Shown here piece by piece: positions 32,963 through 43,927 of a stretch of 64,000 nucleotides of DNA. The position numbers were made by a program, and so were the translations under genes. Each line of letters begins with the position of its first letter. Position 1 is the first letter of the stretch. Source of the stretch: Arcuatula senhousia (lineage: Eukaryota; Mollusca; Bivalvia; Mytilida; Mytilidae); the NCBI GenBank assembly GCA_963971305.1, contig CAXARO010000261.1:31160-95159 (forward strand), written 5' to 3'. The notes under the pieces are model-generated. The model did not search any database and was not told where the DNA came from. It saw nothing but the letters and a program-made list of their open reading frames with translations.

Positions 32963-34780
32963 ATGCCCACTTTTGCTGCCGCTCTTGTTATAGGTTCTGC
33001 CTCGGTGGCCATTATCGTCAATCTTATATTTACTGTCGTTAGTACACGAGTTCTTAAGAAATCTTTTCACAATTTGTTTGTAATTTGCCTTTGTGCAAAC
33101 GATGGATTATTTGGGTTTTTTGGTCTTGTTATCTTTTTGACGGCAGCCCTGATTAAAGACTTATCAGTATGTATGATAATTTTGATTTGTTTGTCATATT
33201 GTTACAACTGCTCAATCTTTATTATTTTTCTAGTAGCCTTCATAAGATATCAAAATACTGTTAGGCAGAATGTGAATATGTGTTTGTTATTCGAAAGATA
33301 TAAATATTATATTACAGCTGGAGTCCACACACTTGCTTTGGTTATGGCAATCTGTTCAAACCTATCTGCAAATCCTTTTGACAATGCTATAACAAAAGGT
33401 TGTTTAGCTGTTCACGTTTTTCAAGAAAGATATTACATCTTTGTCATTGTTGGGTATAGTATACCGACTATATTAACAGGGACAGTGATCTTCATGTATG
33501 TTGTTACATGTTATAGATTTTCGAAGAATTTGCAAGAAATATATCCTGTACAGATCGAGTTACAAATAAAAAAGGAGAACAACCTAGGGAATAGAGTGTC
33601 AGTCATTTCACAGATATCTGAGCAAGATGGTTGGCCGAGTGAAAATACCTATACGAGTCAGGACCAAGTACAACAAAAACCTGAACTAACGAAAGTGCAC
33701 ATCGAGGCATGCCCGGATCAATATAAGAACCAAACGATACCTGAATCATTGCCAGCCCGTAAAGTGGCATGCCAAGGTCAACGAATACCATTTTCGTCGC
33801 CTGCCCACAACTTGACATATGAAGAACAACGAAACCCGAATTTATCGCTAGCCCAGAACTTGACATGTGAAGAACAAGGAAACCCGGATTCATCGCTAGC
33901 CCAGAACTTGACATGTGAAGAACAAGGAAACCCAAATTCATCGCTAGCCCAGAACTTGGCATGTGAAGAACAAAGAAACACGGATTCATCGCTAGCCCAG
34001 AACTTGGCATGTGAAGAACAAGGAAACCTGAATTCAACGCTAGCCCAGAACTTGGCATGTGAAGAACAGGGAAACTCATTGTTAGGTCAAAGTTTGACAT
34101 GGGAAGAACAACGAAACCCGAATTCATCGATAGCCCACCGCTTGAGATGTGAAGAACAACGAAATCCGAATACATCGTTAGCCCACGACTTGACATATGA
34201 AGAACAACATAGACCGAATGCATCGCTAGCACACGACTTGACATGTGAAGAACAACAGATTCGGAAGTCATCGCTTGCTCTCGATTTGACATGTGAAGAA
34301 CTGCGGATACCTAATTCATCGCTAGATCTCGATTTGGCATGTGAAGCACAACATATTCAAAATTCTTCGACAGTTCATAACCTACACCAAGATATTTGCG
34401 CTTCAAGGTTAAGCTTGGAGTCCATTCGTGTGATTCCACACCAGAAAAACGACAGAGCAAACCAAAATATGTTGCACCTCCAGATGAGGAAAACAAGCAG
34501 AGATGTGAAGAGGAACAAACCTGGAAGTCAGGATTATCAAGGGAGAGTTTTCATTACTAGTCTACTTGTTGCAGGCACAACAATATGTCTAAACACACCC
34601 TTGCTATTGTCATTTTGGTATGATATCTTTTTTACAGAAGGTATATCACCGGAGATTCGGTTCATCCTTTTTATTTGCAACATGCTAAACTCCATTTTAG
34701 ATCCTTTTATATATGCTTGGCGGGTACCCACGATAAGAAACGAAGTATCCAAAAATGTTCGATTGCCGTGTCTCAGGTGA
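32963..34780 (+). CDS. Rhodopsin-like GPCR with repeat-expanded third intracellular loop
   Basis: Single-exon frame of 605 aa with seven hydrophobic segments: about 3-25, 38-62, 68-93, 114-132, 156-180, 529-556 and 566-588. Class A landmarks are Asn 20 in TM1, Asp 47 in TM2 (CAND), Cys 70 and Cys 147 as the likely extracellular disulfide, Pro 168 in TM5, Pro 546 in TM6 and DPFIY 580-584 in TM7. The TM3 DRY motif is IRY (94-96), and TM4 lacks the usual Trp. The N-terminus is almost absent outside TM1. The third loop is about 345 aa and holds some twelve 16-residue repeats (about 274-465) of the type SSLAQNLTCEEQGNPN. It is a plasma-membrane receptor; ligand and G protein are unknown. The start follows a likely 5'UTR splice acceptor at 32920. 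Confidence 0.85.
   Translation: MPTFAAALVIGSASVAIIVNLIFTVVSTRVLKKSFHNLFVICLCANDGLFGFFGLVIFLTAALIKDLSVCMIILICLSYCYNCSIFIIFLVAFIRYQNTVRQNVNMCLLFERYKYYITAGVHTLALVMAICSNLSANPFDNAITKGCLAVHVFQERYYIFVIVGYSIPTILTGTVIFMYVVTCYRFSKNLQEIYPVQIELQIKKENNLGNRVSVISQISEQDGWPSENTYTSQDQVQQKPELTKVHIEACPDQYKNQTIPESLPARKVACQGQRIPFSSPAHNLTYEEQRNPNLSLAQNLTCEEQGNPDSSLAQNLTCEEQGNPNSSLAQNLACEEQRNTDSSLAQNLACEEQGNLNSTLAQNLACEEQGNSLLGQSLTWEEQRNPNSSIAHRLRCEEQRNPNTSLAHDLTYEEQHRPNASLAHDLTCEEQQIRKSSLALDLTCEELRIPNSSLDLDLACEAQHIQNSSTVHNLHQDICASRLSLESIRVIPHQKNDRANQNMLHLQMRKTSRDVKRNKPGSQDYQGRVFITSLLVAGTTICLNTPLLLSFWYDIFFTEGISPEIRFILFICNMLNSILDPFIYAWRVPTIRNEVSKNVRLPCLR
33785..34360 (+). repeat. 48-bp coding minisatellite inside the GPCR
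   Basis: About twelve 48-bp units (core GCCCAGAACTTGACATGTGA and GAAGAACAAGGAAACCC) in frame, encoding 16-aa repeats. The central units are most alike and the outer ones more diverged. Because 48 is a multiple of three, the minus strand is also open across the array (33603-34292). Confidence 0.9.
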
Positions 34781-36295
34781 AAGATAGGGAAATTTTGTTT
34801 CTGAGGCTGGATTTAAAGAGAAGAAGGAGAGACATCCCAATGTCTGGTCAGTCAATAAGAGAACATTTTTGGGTCCGTTAATGTGTTCTCTGTATTAAAG
34901 GTCACAGCATTCGATATCCCGTGATTTATCAAACTATAATTTACAATTTAGGACGACGATATGTATTGTGTTCACTGTGTGTAAAGAATTGATAAATATG
35001 CTTAAAAAGGTCATAGAATCTGCTAAAGATATACACGTTTGGATTATAAATAGAATTATGACATGCAATAGTTACCAACATTTGATAAACATTGTTTTTC
35101 GTCAACTAACTTAAGCTTTCAGTCGATGAAATAGGCTAATCACTTTATAGTTTTCGTAGCATTTATGTTTTTTTTATTTTGCATTACAATATTAATATAT
35201 CACGATAAACGAAAACTTGCTTTAAAAAACAATTATTATCAATCAGTTCAAAAGGTGTTTGTTAACTTTCATTTGACTGGATAATCCAATTATGTTGCTT
35301 CAATATGTAAATTAGTCCACGATCAAACCAAAATATTTAAGGCTTTTAACAGTTTTATGAGTTTCTGTATTTGATTCAGACATTTAATTCATTTAAGAAT
35401 CTTTATAGAATACAAACCCCAAAACGGATGATTTATAATAAAAGAATCCATCCCTGGTGTAGATCTCAAGTATATATTTCATCCCTTAAATTAACACAGA
35501 TTCCGACTTATACGCTCTATAAGAAACCAGGTAAATATTGCGTGCCATACATATACATATATCAAAGAAATAGTTATGTACCAGAAAAGAAAACTAATGA
35601 TTTCATTCAAATTTTAAAGCTGGATATATTATTTTTTTATTGTTTTGACTCAGTGATATAAGATTTTTTATATGTAATTAGCAAAGAAATTTATGTCAAT
35701 ATTACATGTAGCTATTTGAAAGTTTTATTTTATTCTTTGTCGATTATGACACTGTAAAAATGAACACATTTTTGTATTGATATATAATTCTTTATTTTAT
35801 TCCAACATGTTATATGGTGTAGTTTTAGTGCATTTGCATTGTGAGAAAATAAATGTTTTTTTATAAATGTTATATTTGTCATTTTCAAGCATTTACATTG
35901 AAGAGAATCAACTTATAATTTAATTGTGGAGCGTTAAGTGAAAAATAGAATCATACAACGGTTTTATCATGACATATCCAGGCCAAAACATAATGGGCTA
36001 CCTAGATTTTAAGACATAATTGTAATCCGCAAAGAAAAGAAAAATACCATTCGAGTGTTTTATTGGGACATATCTAAGTCAAAAAGTAAAATGATAGCAC
36101 GACATTATAATTATTCCATATGAGAAAATTTTCAAAAAAAAAATTTGGTGGTTTATCATGATACATGTATAACTTTGTTGTCATTTGTATTTCGAACACA
36201 CGTGAAGGTTAGCACTGCTGGTGGAGTTTAAATTCCCCGAGGTTAACCCGCTCCGGCACCAACACTTTTGAGTTGGAGAATACATCAAAGCTTTA
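34781..36295. other. Intergenic, AT-rich
   Basis: No gene is supported. The open frame at 35371-35661 has no domain features. Confidence 0.4.
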
Positions 36296-36299
36296 AATT

Positions 36300-36600
36300 A
36301 TCCGTCTAAATTTCAAAATTGTCTAAACCCTAAGGTTCTTCCTACCCCAGACATAGGTTGAATATCTTAGTAATAATTTGGTTCCCCAGTTTGGTATTTT
36401 TGGTTATACTGTTCTACATGTTCTATGCTCTTCATATTACTACAGTGTTTGGCATTTTCAATATTTTTGGTAGAGCGCCTCTGATGAGTCTTGAACAGAC
36501 GAAACGCGCGTCAGGCGTAGCAAAATTTATTGTCTGGAACTTTGTGGTCATTTGTATTAAGTATATTAAGGTTTCATTCAATTCTTTAAGTTTGTAACAA
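36300..36600 (+). mobile_element. Retrozyme-like element carrying a hammerhead ribozyme
   Basis: A roughly 300-bp unit: CCTACCCCAGACATAGGTTG near its start, then an AT-rich body, then the hammerhead at 36476-36517, then GTAGCAAAATTTATTGTCTG and CTTTGTGGTCATTTGTATTA. The layout (short noncoding unit with a minimal type I hammerhead near the 3' side) matches the small metazoan retrozymes known to be abundant in mussels. Only one ribozyme is visible, so this is a monomeric or truncated genomic copy. The 79-codon frame across it is a by-product. Confidence 0.8.
36476..36517 (+). ncRNA. Type I hammerhead ribozyme with minimal stem III
   Basis: Stem I is CGCCT (36476-36480) with AGGCG (36513-36517). 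The core CTGATGA spans 36481-36487. Stem II is GTCT/AGAC with loop TGAAC (36488-36500). The core GAAA spans 36501-36504. A very short stem III is made from ACG/CGT with a two-base loop (36504-36511). The cleavage triplet is GTC (36510-36512), so self-cleavage is expected between 36512 and 36513. All invariant core positions are present. Hammerheads with such a short stem III generally act as dimers. Confidence 0.9.
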
Positions 36601-36624
36601 CGGTGTGGTATAAAATAAATTAAG

Positions 36625-36800
36625 GTGCCAAAAGAAGCAAAAAGGTACCATTCGAATGTCAAAAGCACAAAGAACAAAGACGAAAACAGTAAGCACGAAC
36701 CAGAACTGTGCGAATAAACACAAAATAACTGAATAGCAATCAACAATGAGAACTCGAGTCGTAACGAGATTTAACTAAGGTGCACCGAAAGAGTAAGTAG
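36625..36800 (-). mobile_element. Retroelement tail, diverged
   Basis: Reads as AAGAAGCAAAAAGGTACC, GAATGTCAAAAGCACAAAGA, AATAACTGAATAGCAATCAA, GAACTCGAGTCGTAACGAGA, GAAAGAGTAAGTAGTTTCTG on the plus strand: the tail family in minus orientation, flush with the start of the duplicated unit at 36780. Confidence 0.65.
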
Positions 36801-37935
36801 TTTCTGTGATCTGGTTGACTGATGGACACATACTTAAACCATCCATCATCAAAATCGTACATATGGAAGAATGTATTTGATGATGTAAAGAAATATCTTA
36901 TAAGAGGTCACAGAAAAATATCCAAGGTGTTACAGACAACAGATAGACGGTATGCCAATCTTTGACCAATCGAGCTATTGTTATCCCTCGGTGATTGACG
37001 TCAACATTTTATGAAATGTATGAAATTCGTAGCTACAATCAAGTTAGGTAAAGGAACAAACTGAGAAATTCGTAGTTACAATAGAGTTATGTAAAGGAAC
37101 AAACTGAGAAATTCGTAGCTATAATCGAGTAAGGTAAAGGAACAAACTGAGAAACTTGTAGCTACAATCGGGTTATGTAAAGGAACAAAATGAGAAATTC
37201 GTAGCTACAATCGAGTAATGTAAAGGAACAAAATGAGAAATTCGTAGCTACAATCGAGTTATGTAAGGGAACAAATGGCACTATCGGTCTTGTTTTGGTC
37301 TCTCAGCGGGTGCCTTCATTCTGGTAAGGTTAACATTCATGTATTTAGTCGAAGCTAATCGTGATTATAGGTACGAAATACAAATGACAACAAACAAGAT
37401 AAATTAATTATCAATACCTGCAGGCACAATTCCTTATATATACACATATTCATAGGGGTTGTCTGCTGAACACCTACTGGACTAAAATAACATCTAATTA
37501 TTGTATAAGTGTTAGCCTTCTAATACACTAATCTGATGTAACATTTACTAATTACAAGTATTTTTTATTTGTCAATAGTGCCATTTTCCCCAACACGGTG
37601 TACCACTATGGATTCTGGTCGGGTTGACGACCAGACACGCATAATGACAGAGGGCCCTTATTCTACTAGCTGGGATATGATTGCATTATTGACATCTTAA
37701 CAATATAAAGAATCACTTCAAACTCGCTGCAACATTTTTCAAGATATCTTCTGAAGCTACCGGATAGAATTTGATGAAACTTGGTATGAGCTAGTATTCA
37801 TCAAACAAAAAATGTTTTGCGCCATAAAATTTGGTTATAGCAATCAAATACTTGAGACATTCTTAATAATCAAATCAAATTCCAAGATACCCTTGATTCA
37901 TTGGTATAATATGGATATATTTACCTTTGAATCAG
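36780..37935 (+). repeat. Direct duplication unit, copy 1
   Basis: Its flanks match 39035-39890: AGTAGTTTCTGTGATCTGGT at the start, and ACACCTACTGGACTAAAATA, CCCCAACACGGTGTACCACT, AGACACGCATAATGACAGA and TAATCAAATCAAATT later. This copy contains a 43-bp minisatellite that copy 2 lacks. Copy 2 in turn has a retroelement tail inserted. Confidence 0.8.
37020..37275 (+). repeat. 43-bp minisatellite
   Basis: Six tandem units of GAAATTCGTAGCTACAATCG followed by AGTTATGTAAAGGAACAAA; the first two starts are 37022 and 37065. Noncoding. Confidence 0.9.
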
Positions 37936-38034
37936 ATAGAGTCAAAGTCACCCCTATTTGTCGCTTTGCAACACATTGCAGGCCACATAAAACAAAACGC
38001 TTAAAGAAACTGATCTGCACTTAACAGTGAGCAT

Positions 38035-38094
38035 TCATAACAAAAAGTTAGTGAATTCATGTGTTCCGAAAGGGTAGGCAGTTCCTGTATGTTT
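38035..38094 (-). mobile_element. Retroelement-tail fragment
   Basis: GAATTCATGTGTTCCGAAAG and GGTAGGCAGTTCCTGTATGT match the centre of the tail family, minus strand. Confidence 0.5.
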
Positions 38095-38860
38095 AAACAA
38101 ACTTGTCACTTTGTCATCGACAATATTGTCCAGATAATAATTTTAAAATTTTGTATAACATTTATCCCATGTACGTTGAATCTCATCGTGGAAACTTAAA
38201 AAGGTTAAATAAGACACAGATATATGTCATTTCAAAAAGTGACGAGTAAGATATTTTGACTATACTGGGAAAACCTTAAGACTAGACGAACCCACACCAA
38301 ACAATCATGGTCATTCTTATCGAGGTTATGTCTACAAATAGTGAATTGTCCATAACATAAAAATATCTCATCCCACTAGTCGTTACCACCATTAAACACT
38401 GAGTACGAAAAAGATTTTGGACATGATTTATTTGAATATGTTAAGCTGTGTTGTATGTTGTGTTGCCGGACCCTAAGATCGCAATGGAAGAGGGGAGTTT
38501 GGCGTCATCAAACCTGAGTCAACCCACTTTTTCTTTTGAAATACTTGTACAAAGTAAGGACCATTGCGATCTTCAATTTATCTGGTATGTATTTACCTTG
38601 TTTCAATTATTCAGGAAAACAACAGAATAAAGGTAATAACAAAACTGCCTAACTTGAATGAGAAAATGACAAAAACGAATCAGTCATACCGGAGAATTGG
38701 TGGATCGTAATGGTCCTGACTTGTAACGAAAAGAATATAATGAGATCCAGATAATCTTACTACAGATAGTGTATCTCCAGGCTATTCATGTACTCAACGG
38801 ACCTTGTTTTATCAATTTCCCATGTTTTCGCAAAACTTAAATTTTTATTCAGATAATACT
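38095..38860 (+). repeat. Dispersed repeat R, copy 1
   Basis: Nearly colinear with 47655-48330 (GTCCAGATAATAATTTTAA, TTATCCCATGTACGTTGAAT, CCGGACCCTAAGATCGCAAT, AAAGTAAGGACCATTGCGAT, TACTCAACGGACCTTGTTTT). A third, interrupted copy lies at 52565-54860. A 60-codon frame (38448-38630) is shared with copy 2 but has no recognisable domain and is absent from copy 3. Confidence 0.8.
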
Positions 38861-39034
38861 AAAAGTCAGGTACGCCACAAGGATAAAAGGTAAAATCGGA
38901 TTATAAATACACAAAAAACATATCACTTAAAATCAAATATAAACCGATAAAGGGGCCCGAGAACTTTCGGTCAAAAGACCTTCTTCAGGGAAATAAAAAC
39001 TGGGAGAAAAAAGAGAAACACCCGCACAGTACAA

Positions 39035-39890
39035 AGAAGAGTAAGTAGTTTCTGTGATCTGGTTGACTGACGGACACATACTTAAGTCATAGGTACGAAA
39101 CAAACAAGAAGAACTAATTATCAATACCTGCAGCCGTAATTCCTTTATATATATACACATATTCATAGGGATTGTCTGCTGACCACCTACTGGACTAAAA
39201 TAACATCTAATTATTGTATAAGTGTTAGCCTTCCAAAAAACTAGTCTGATGTAGCATTTATTAATTACAAATATTTTTTTTATTTGTCAATAGTGCCATT
39301 TTCCCCAACACGGTGTACCACTATGGATTCTGGTCCGGTTGACGACCAGACACGCATAATGACAGAAGGCCCTTATTCTACTAACTGGGATATGATTGCA
39401 TTATTGACATCTTAAAAATATAAAAAATCACTTCTAACTCGCTGCAACATTTTTCAAGATATTTTCTGAAGCTACCGGATAGAATTTGATGAAACTTGTT
39501 ATGAGCTAGTATTCATAAAACAAAAAAATAATTTGCGCCAAAAAAATTGGTTAAAAATATCATTTCTGTAGAAATGCCTGTGTCAAGTCAAGATCATTTC
39601 GATCTCTTATTACTCATGTATGTATTTTTTGTTTTGTATTTTCTCTTGGAAGAAGGAGAGACAGCAAAAGGCCACCCAAATGGAATATGAATGTCAAAAG
39701 TCAGAATGAGCCAAGACAAAACCATTAAACACCTTTAAGACAGCAGCATGTAGAAGCAGAACCCAAAAACACATAAAATACCAAAAAAACACTGAATAGC
39801 AATCAAATATTTGAGACGTTCTTAATGATCAAATCAAATTTCAAGATACCCTTGATTCATTGGTATAATTTGGATATTTTTACCTTTGAA
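39035..39890 (+). repeat. Direct duplication unit, copy 2
   Basis: Second copy of the 36780-37935 unit. The 43-bp minisatellite is missing, and a diverged retroelement tail (about 39640-39800) separates two parts that are continuous in copy 1. Confidence 0.8.
39640..39800 (-). mobile_element. Retroelement tail inserted in duplication copy 2
   Basis: GAATGTCAAAAGTCAGAATG, AGACAAAACCATTAAACACC and CACTGAATAGCAATCAA identify the tail in minus orientation. Copy 1 has the uninterrupted site near 37830. Confidence 0.65.
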
Positions 39891-40085
39891 TCATTAGTAT
39901 AGCATGGATATTTTTACTTTGATTCATTGGGATAATTTGGATATTTTTACCTTTGAATCATTAGTATAGCATGGATATTTTTACTTTGATTCATTGGGAT
40001 AATTTGGATATTTTTACCTTTGAATCATTAGTATAGCATGGATATTTTTACTTTGATTCATTGGGATAACATGATATTTTGGATG
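39885..40085 (+). repeat. 67-bp minisatellite
   Basis: Three units starting at 39894, 39961 and 40028 (TTAGTATAGCATGGATATTT, then TTTGATTCATTGGGATAA). The unit arises from the last bases of the duplicated segment just upstream. Confidence 0.9.
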
Positions 40086-40379
40086 TCTAGATTTACCGTG
40101 TTGATTGTTTTTCATTGTAGTTTTTTTTTGGTCAATGGAAGTTGTTTCACGTAGCTTAACTCACTTTTCGTTATTATATACAATCTTATATTTTTTATAA
40201 AGGTGGTTTTGCCTGAAGCGTACTGACAACTAAACCCCTTTTTCTGGACAAACATGCCAAAAGTCTTTATAAAAAATTCCGATGAAAGTGTCGGGGTCTG
40301 TCTCCCGGACACCCCACTGAATCAGTCTTTGTCGTTAGTCTGGAAATGCAACAATAATCTTAGTAATCACATATTTTTT

Positions 40380-40590
40380 TCAATAAAAAAAGGATCCGAT
40401 AGCAGGTCAAGGTCTTTAAATATTCTCTAAAAAAATAGACATAAAGGATAGGAAGATTATAGAAACAAAACCCACAAAAATAGACATCCCATAAAAAACA
40501 AACTCTATGCAGCAAAGTTAGTCGAAGAAGCGAATTATTGAAGATAAAGCAGTTCCTGCTTTTAATACATGTAATCTTACCAGTTAACAA
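40380..40590 (-). repeat. Inverted copy of 19390-19560
   Basis: Reverse-complement match including AAGAAGCGAATTATTGAAGA and ATAAAGCAGTTCCTGCTTTT. Noncoding. Confidence 0.7.
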
Positions 40591-40591
40591 G

Positions 40592-41641
40592 AGGCTCCCA
40601 GGAGCCTGAATCGCTCACCTGGTCTTGAGTCAACCTTAAACATATAAACACTTTTCTAGAGCTAAATGAGCTGAACATTTAAGCAAGCAAGAGGTTTTCT
40701 CTATCTACTATAGTTTCATTATATAGGCCAAAAACATGAAAAAAACGTTATTTTAGGGGCCGTAACCCCTATAAGGGGTCATCTGACAACTTTGACCCAA
40801 TGAAAACTCTTGTAGAGCTAAATGAACTAAACATTTAAGCAAGCAACAGCTTTTCTCTATCTGCTATAGTTTTCATTCACTGAGCCAAAAACATGAAAAA
40901 ACGTCATTTTAGGGGCCGTTACCCCTATAAGGGGTCATCTGACAACTTCGATCCTATGGAGACTTTTGTAGAGCTTAATGAGCTGAACATTTAAGCAAGC
41001 AACAGCTTCTCTCTATCTGCTATAGTTTTCAATCCATAGGCCAAAAATATGAAAAAACGTTATTCTAGGGGCTGTAACCCCTATAAGGATTCATCTGACA
41101 ACTTCGACCCTATGGAGACTTTTGTAGAGCTAAATGAGCTGAACATTTAAGCAAGCAACAACTTATCTCTATCTGTAATAGTTTTCATTCTATAGGCCAA
41201 AAACATGAACAAATGCTATTTTTCACCTTTAAGGGGCCGTAACTCCTATAAAGGGGTCATTTGACACCTTCGACTCAATGGAGACTTTTGTAGAGCTTTT
41301 GATGCTGAAGAAGTAGCGTGGCATCAGATTTCATCTATCTCTTATACTTTTTGATTTACAAGCCAATAACAGTAGTCTGACCCCCTAGTCTATTTTTAGT
41401 AACGGCGGCCATGTTGTTTGGACGGCGGTCACCATTTGTGCAATCTTGGTAGAGGACATCCCATAGATGAAGTGTGCAAAGTTTCAAAGCAATCCCTTCA
41501 GTCGTTTCAGAGGAGAAGATTTTCAAAGAAAAGTTAACGACGACGACGGACGACGACAGACGACGACGGACGACGACGGACGACGACGACGGACGCCAAG
41601 TGATGGCAATAGCTCACCTGGACCTTCGGTCCAGGTGAGCT
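40592..41641 (+). mobile_element. Pearl/Helentron-like element with four 156-bp repeats and terminal hairpin
   Basis: Starts AGGCTCCCAGGAGCCTGAAT with a small 5' palindrome and GCTCACCTGG. Four tandem units follow, marked by AACATTTAAGCAAGCAA at 40674, 40829, 40986 and 41142 (periods 155, 157, 156). A unique segment, then a (GACGACGG)n tract at about 41535-41595, lead to a 14-bp perfect terminal hairpin at 41611-41641. The 5' GCTCACCTGG equals the reverse complement of the 3' CCAGGTGAGC. It has no coding capacity. It is the best preserved of the pearl-like elements here. Confidence 0.9.
41611..41641 (+). other. Terminal hairpin of the pearl-like element
   Basis: AGCTCACCTGGACC, loop TTC, GGTCCAGGTGAGCT: 14 perfect pairs. 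It could act in 3'-end recognition during rolling-circle transposition (inference from Helentrons). Confidence 0.85.
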
Positions 41642-42685
41642 AAAAATCATTAATTAAATAAAAATCAATTATTAAAATAATCGTAGTGAAAAAAATCATT
41701 TAAAACATCGCCTAAATACAGGGTAAAAAAGAGTATAAGCTTTTTAATAAGATCATTGCAGTTTAAGATTTTTTGAATATCTTTCACTTTTTTAAAATTA
41801 ATAAAGTGGTTTTAATAGTTAAGTAAGGTTAAAAACAAACGCATGGTCTTACTAAGTAAGCTTATAATGAAAAATATAAAAAAATATTTGCCCAAGAAAA
41901 CACCTTTCTAATAAAAAACAAGGAAAATACAGAAATAATACTATCTATTGAAATAAATTCTCATGCTACACTTTGTGCCTTTATCTTTTTTAAGAGCAGA
42001 AATTGTATGTTAAAATGAATGTATCTGTAAAGATTTTAAGTCTAACCAAATTAAGAAAGTCAATGTACTTTATGAGATGTAGAGCAGATTATTTAAGAAA
42101 AATACCGAAATATCTACTTTTTAGACATGTCAACCAATGAAAGCTTTTCTTAAAACAATTATGATTGAATTCTGTATTAAAAGTTTAGATATTAATTTTC
42201 GCATACATTTAAGTTCATTCACCTTGCTGTCTGTTCAAAACTTCATAAATGAAAACATAACGGCTTCAAAATTGATGTCAGCAAACCAACAATGCAGGAT
42301 TTAATCGAGAAACACTTTGTCCTAGAGTTACTTAGCAAATGATTCGTTTTATTGATACGTCTTTGGTACTCTGGTATTATAAAGACAGCCATGTACTTGC
42401 CTATATATTGAATTAAGGTAACTACATATGGTAGAAAAACAGCCGGCTCATGATTATTAAACATTTACACAATGCACATAACTTGAGCATGATCTACATC
42501 AATACCTTAGTATGTTCAACATACAATATACATCAAGAATAAATGCTTATTCGATGGCAAACAGTCACAAAATTTAATAATGTATTATTTAGACCAAAAA
42601 AATGTAAACAACGGGTTGGGAATATACTGCTGTCTACTGTTTTCTCCAGACCAATTGTTCTTTTCTTTGTTAAAATAGAAAATAA
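41642..42685. other. AT-rich intergenic region
   Basis: No gene or bounded repeat is supported. 42110-42320 resembles 28555-28700 (CTACTTTTTAGAC, GTTCATTCACCTTGCTGTCT, ATAACGGCTT.AAAATTGATG), a weak direct repeat. Confidence 0.45.
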
Positions 42686-42689
42686 TTGG

Positions 42690-43110
42690 ATGTGGGATAA
42701 GTGCACGCAACACAGCTTACATAAAATGCAGTAAATAAGAAAAACCACGATGGAAAACCGCCAGCAGCATTAACCACGATGGAAAACCGCCAGCAGCATT
42801 AACCACGATGGAAAACCGCGAGCAGCATTAACCACGATGGAAAACCGCCAGCAGCATTAACCACGATGGAAAACCGCCAGCAGCATTAACCACGATGGGA
42901 AACCGCCAGCAGCATTTAATGAGCCAGTAGGTACTGCATATAACACAAATCAAGTCTGATAATAGTCAAAGATAGACATCTGTCTTATAGAAGGAACAGA
43001 AAACATCACAAGACAAAGTCTAAATAGTCTGCAATTGGCCCAAAGTCTAAATAGTCTGCAATTGGCCCAAAGTCTAAATAGTCTGCAATTGGCCCAAAGT
43101 CTAAATAGAA
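42690..43110 (+). repeat. Dispersed repeat with 29-bp and 27-bp minisatellites
   Basis: Begins with the GATGTGGGATAAGTGCACGC family. 42745-42920 is about six 29-bp units (ACCACGATGGAAAACCGCCA, GCAGCATTA). 43012-43110 is about three 27-bp units (AAAGTCTAAATAGTCTGCAA, TTGGCCC). Both arrays grew from sequences that are single-copy in the related region near 23395-23510. Open frames here are by-products. Confidence 0.85.
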
Positions 43111-43927
43111 TGCATATAATACAAATCCAGTCAGATAATAGTCAAAGATATACATCTGTCTTAAAGAAGGAACAGAAACTTCAAAAGACATTCATAGGTA
43201 AGTTTTCCAGGACAGTCTTCAATTTGCCATTGTTAACGATAGCTGGTTATAGCCATGGGAACCCTTAAAAACTGAGGAGATATGTTGGTATAGGCAGGTC
43301 CCTGTTTTTTACAGAAAATTAAAAAAAAATAAAAGAAGGACTCGGAAACAAGTTTTTTGGGGAGTTGAGAAAGGTAGGTTTATTCAGTGATCAGTTCACA
43401 GAGGTTAGCTGTACAACCATTTATAAAAGAAACCAACCACTCTCACATATTCAACACTTACTCGAAAATGTAGCAACCGTAACGTTTTGCTTTGTCGATA
43501 AAACATCCCAGTTGTTTCACCTGGTTTAGCGCTCACTAAAGACGGCTTAACAGATTATTTCATTCCAGTCGCGTTTTAATCATCAAGTTTACAATCTGTA
43601 TTTAAAACATTGATGACATAAGTTTGCGATTAATTAGAAAACGTTAAAAGGTTTTTAATTAAAATATTCTATTGAAACATAACAGAACAGAGATTATGGA
43701 AAACAAATTAAATACACGTTACATTAATCTTTGTGTTATTAACAAATTAGTTCGTGATGAACTTGTGTCATTATTATTGACCTCGGCTTTCGATCATTTG
43801 CCTCGATTGATTTTCATTAAAATATTATATTCAATGGAATTAGTTATGTTATTAATACTTGGCAATGATGCTCTGGAACTTTGTAGCAGAACGTACAAAT
43901 TTTATACTGGAGAACCAATGATTAAAA

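Noticed and set aside
33603..34292. 229-codon minus-strand frame opposite the GPCR
   Set aside because: By-product of the 48-bp repeat (a multiple of three); the plus-strand protein has seven membrane segments and class A motifs.
36358..36597. 79-codon frame across the hammerhead
   Set aside because: The ribozyme core and stems account for the conserved part; the frame is incidental.
38448..38630. Small conserved frame shared with 47999-48196
   Set aside because: Conserved only because both lie in repeat R; no domain, and the third copy of R lacks it.
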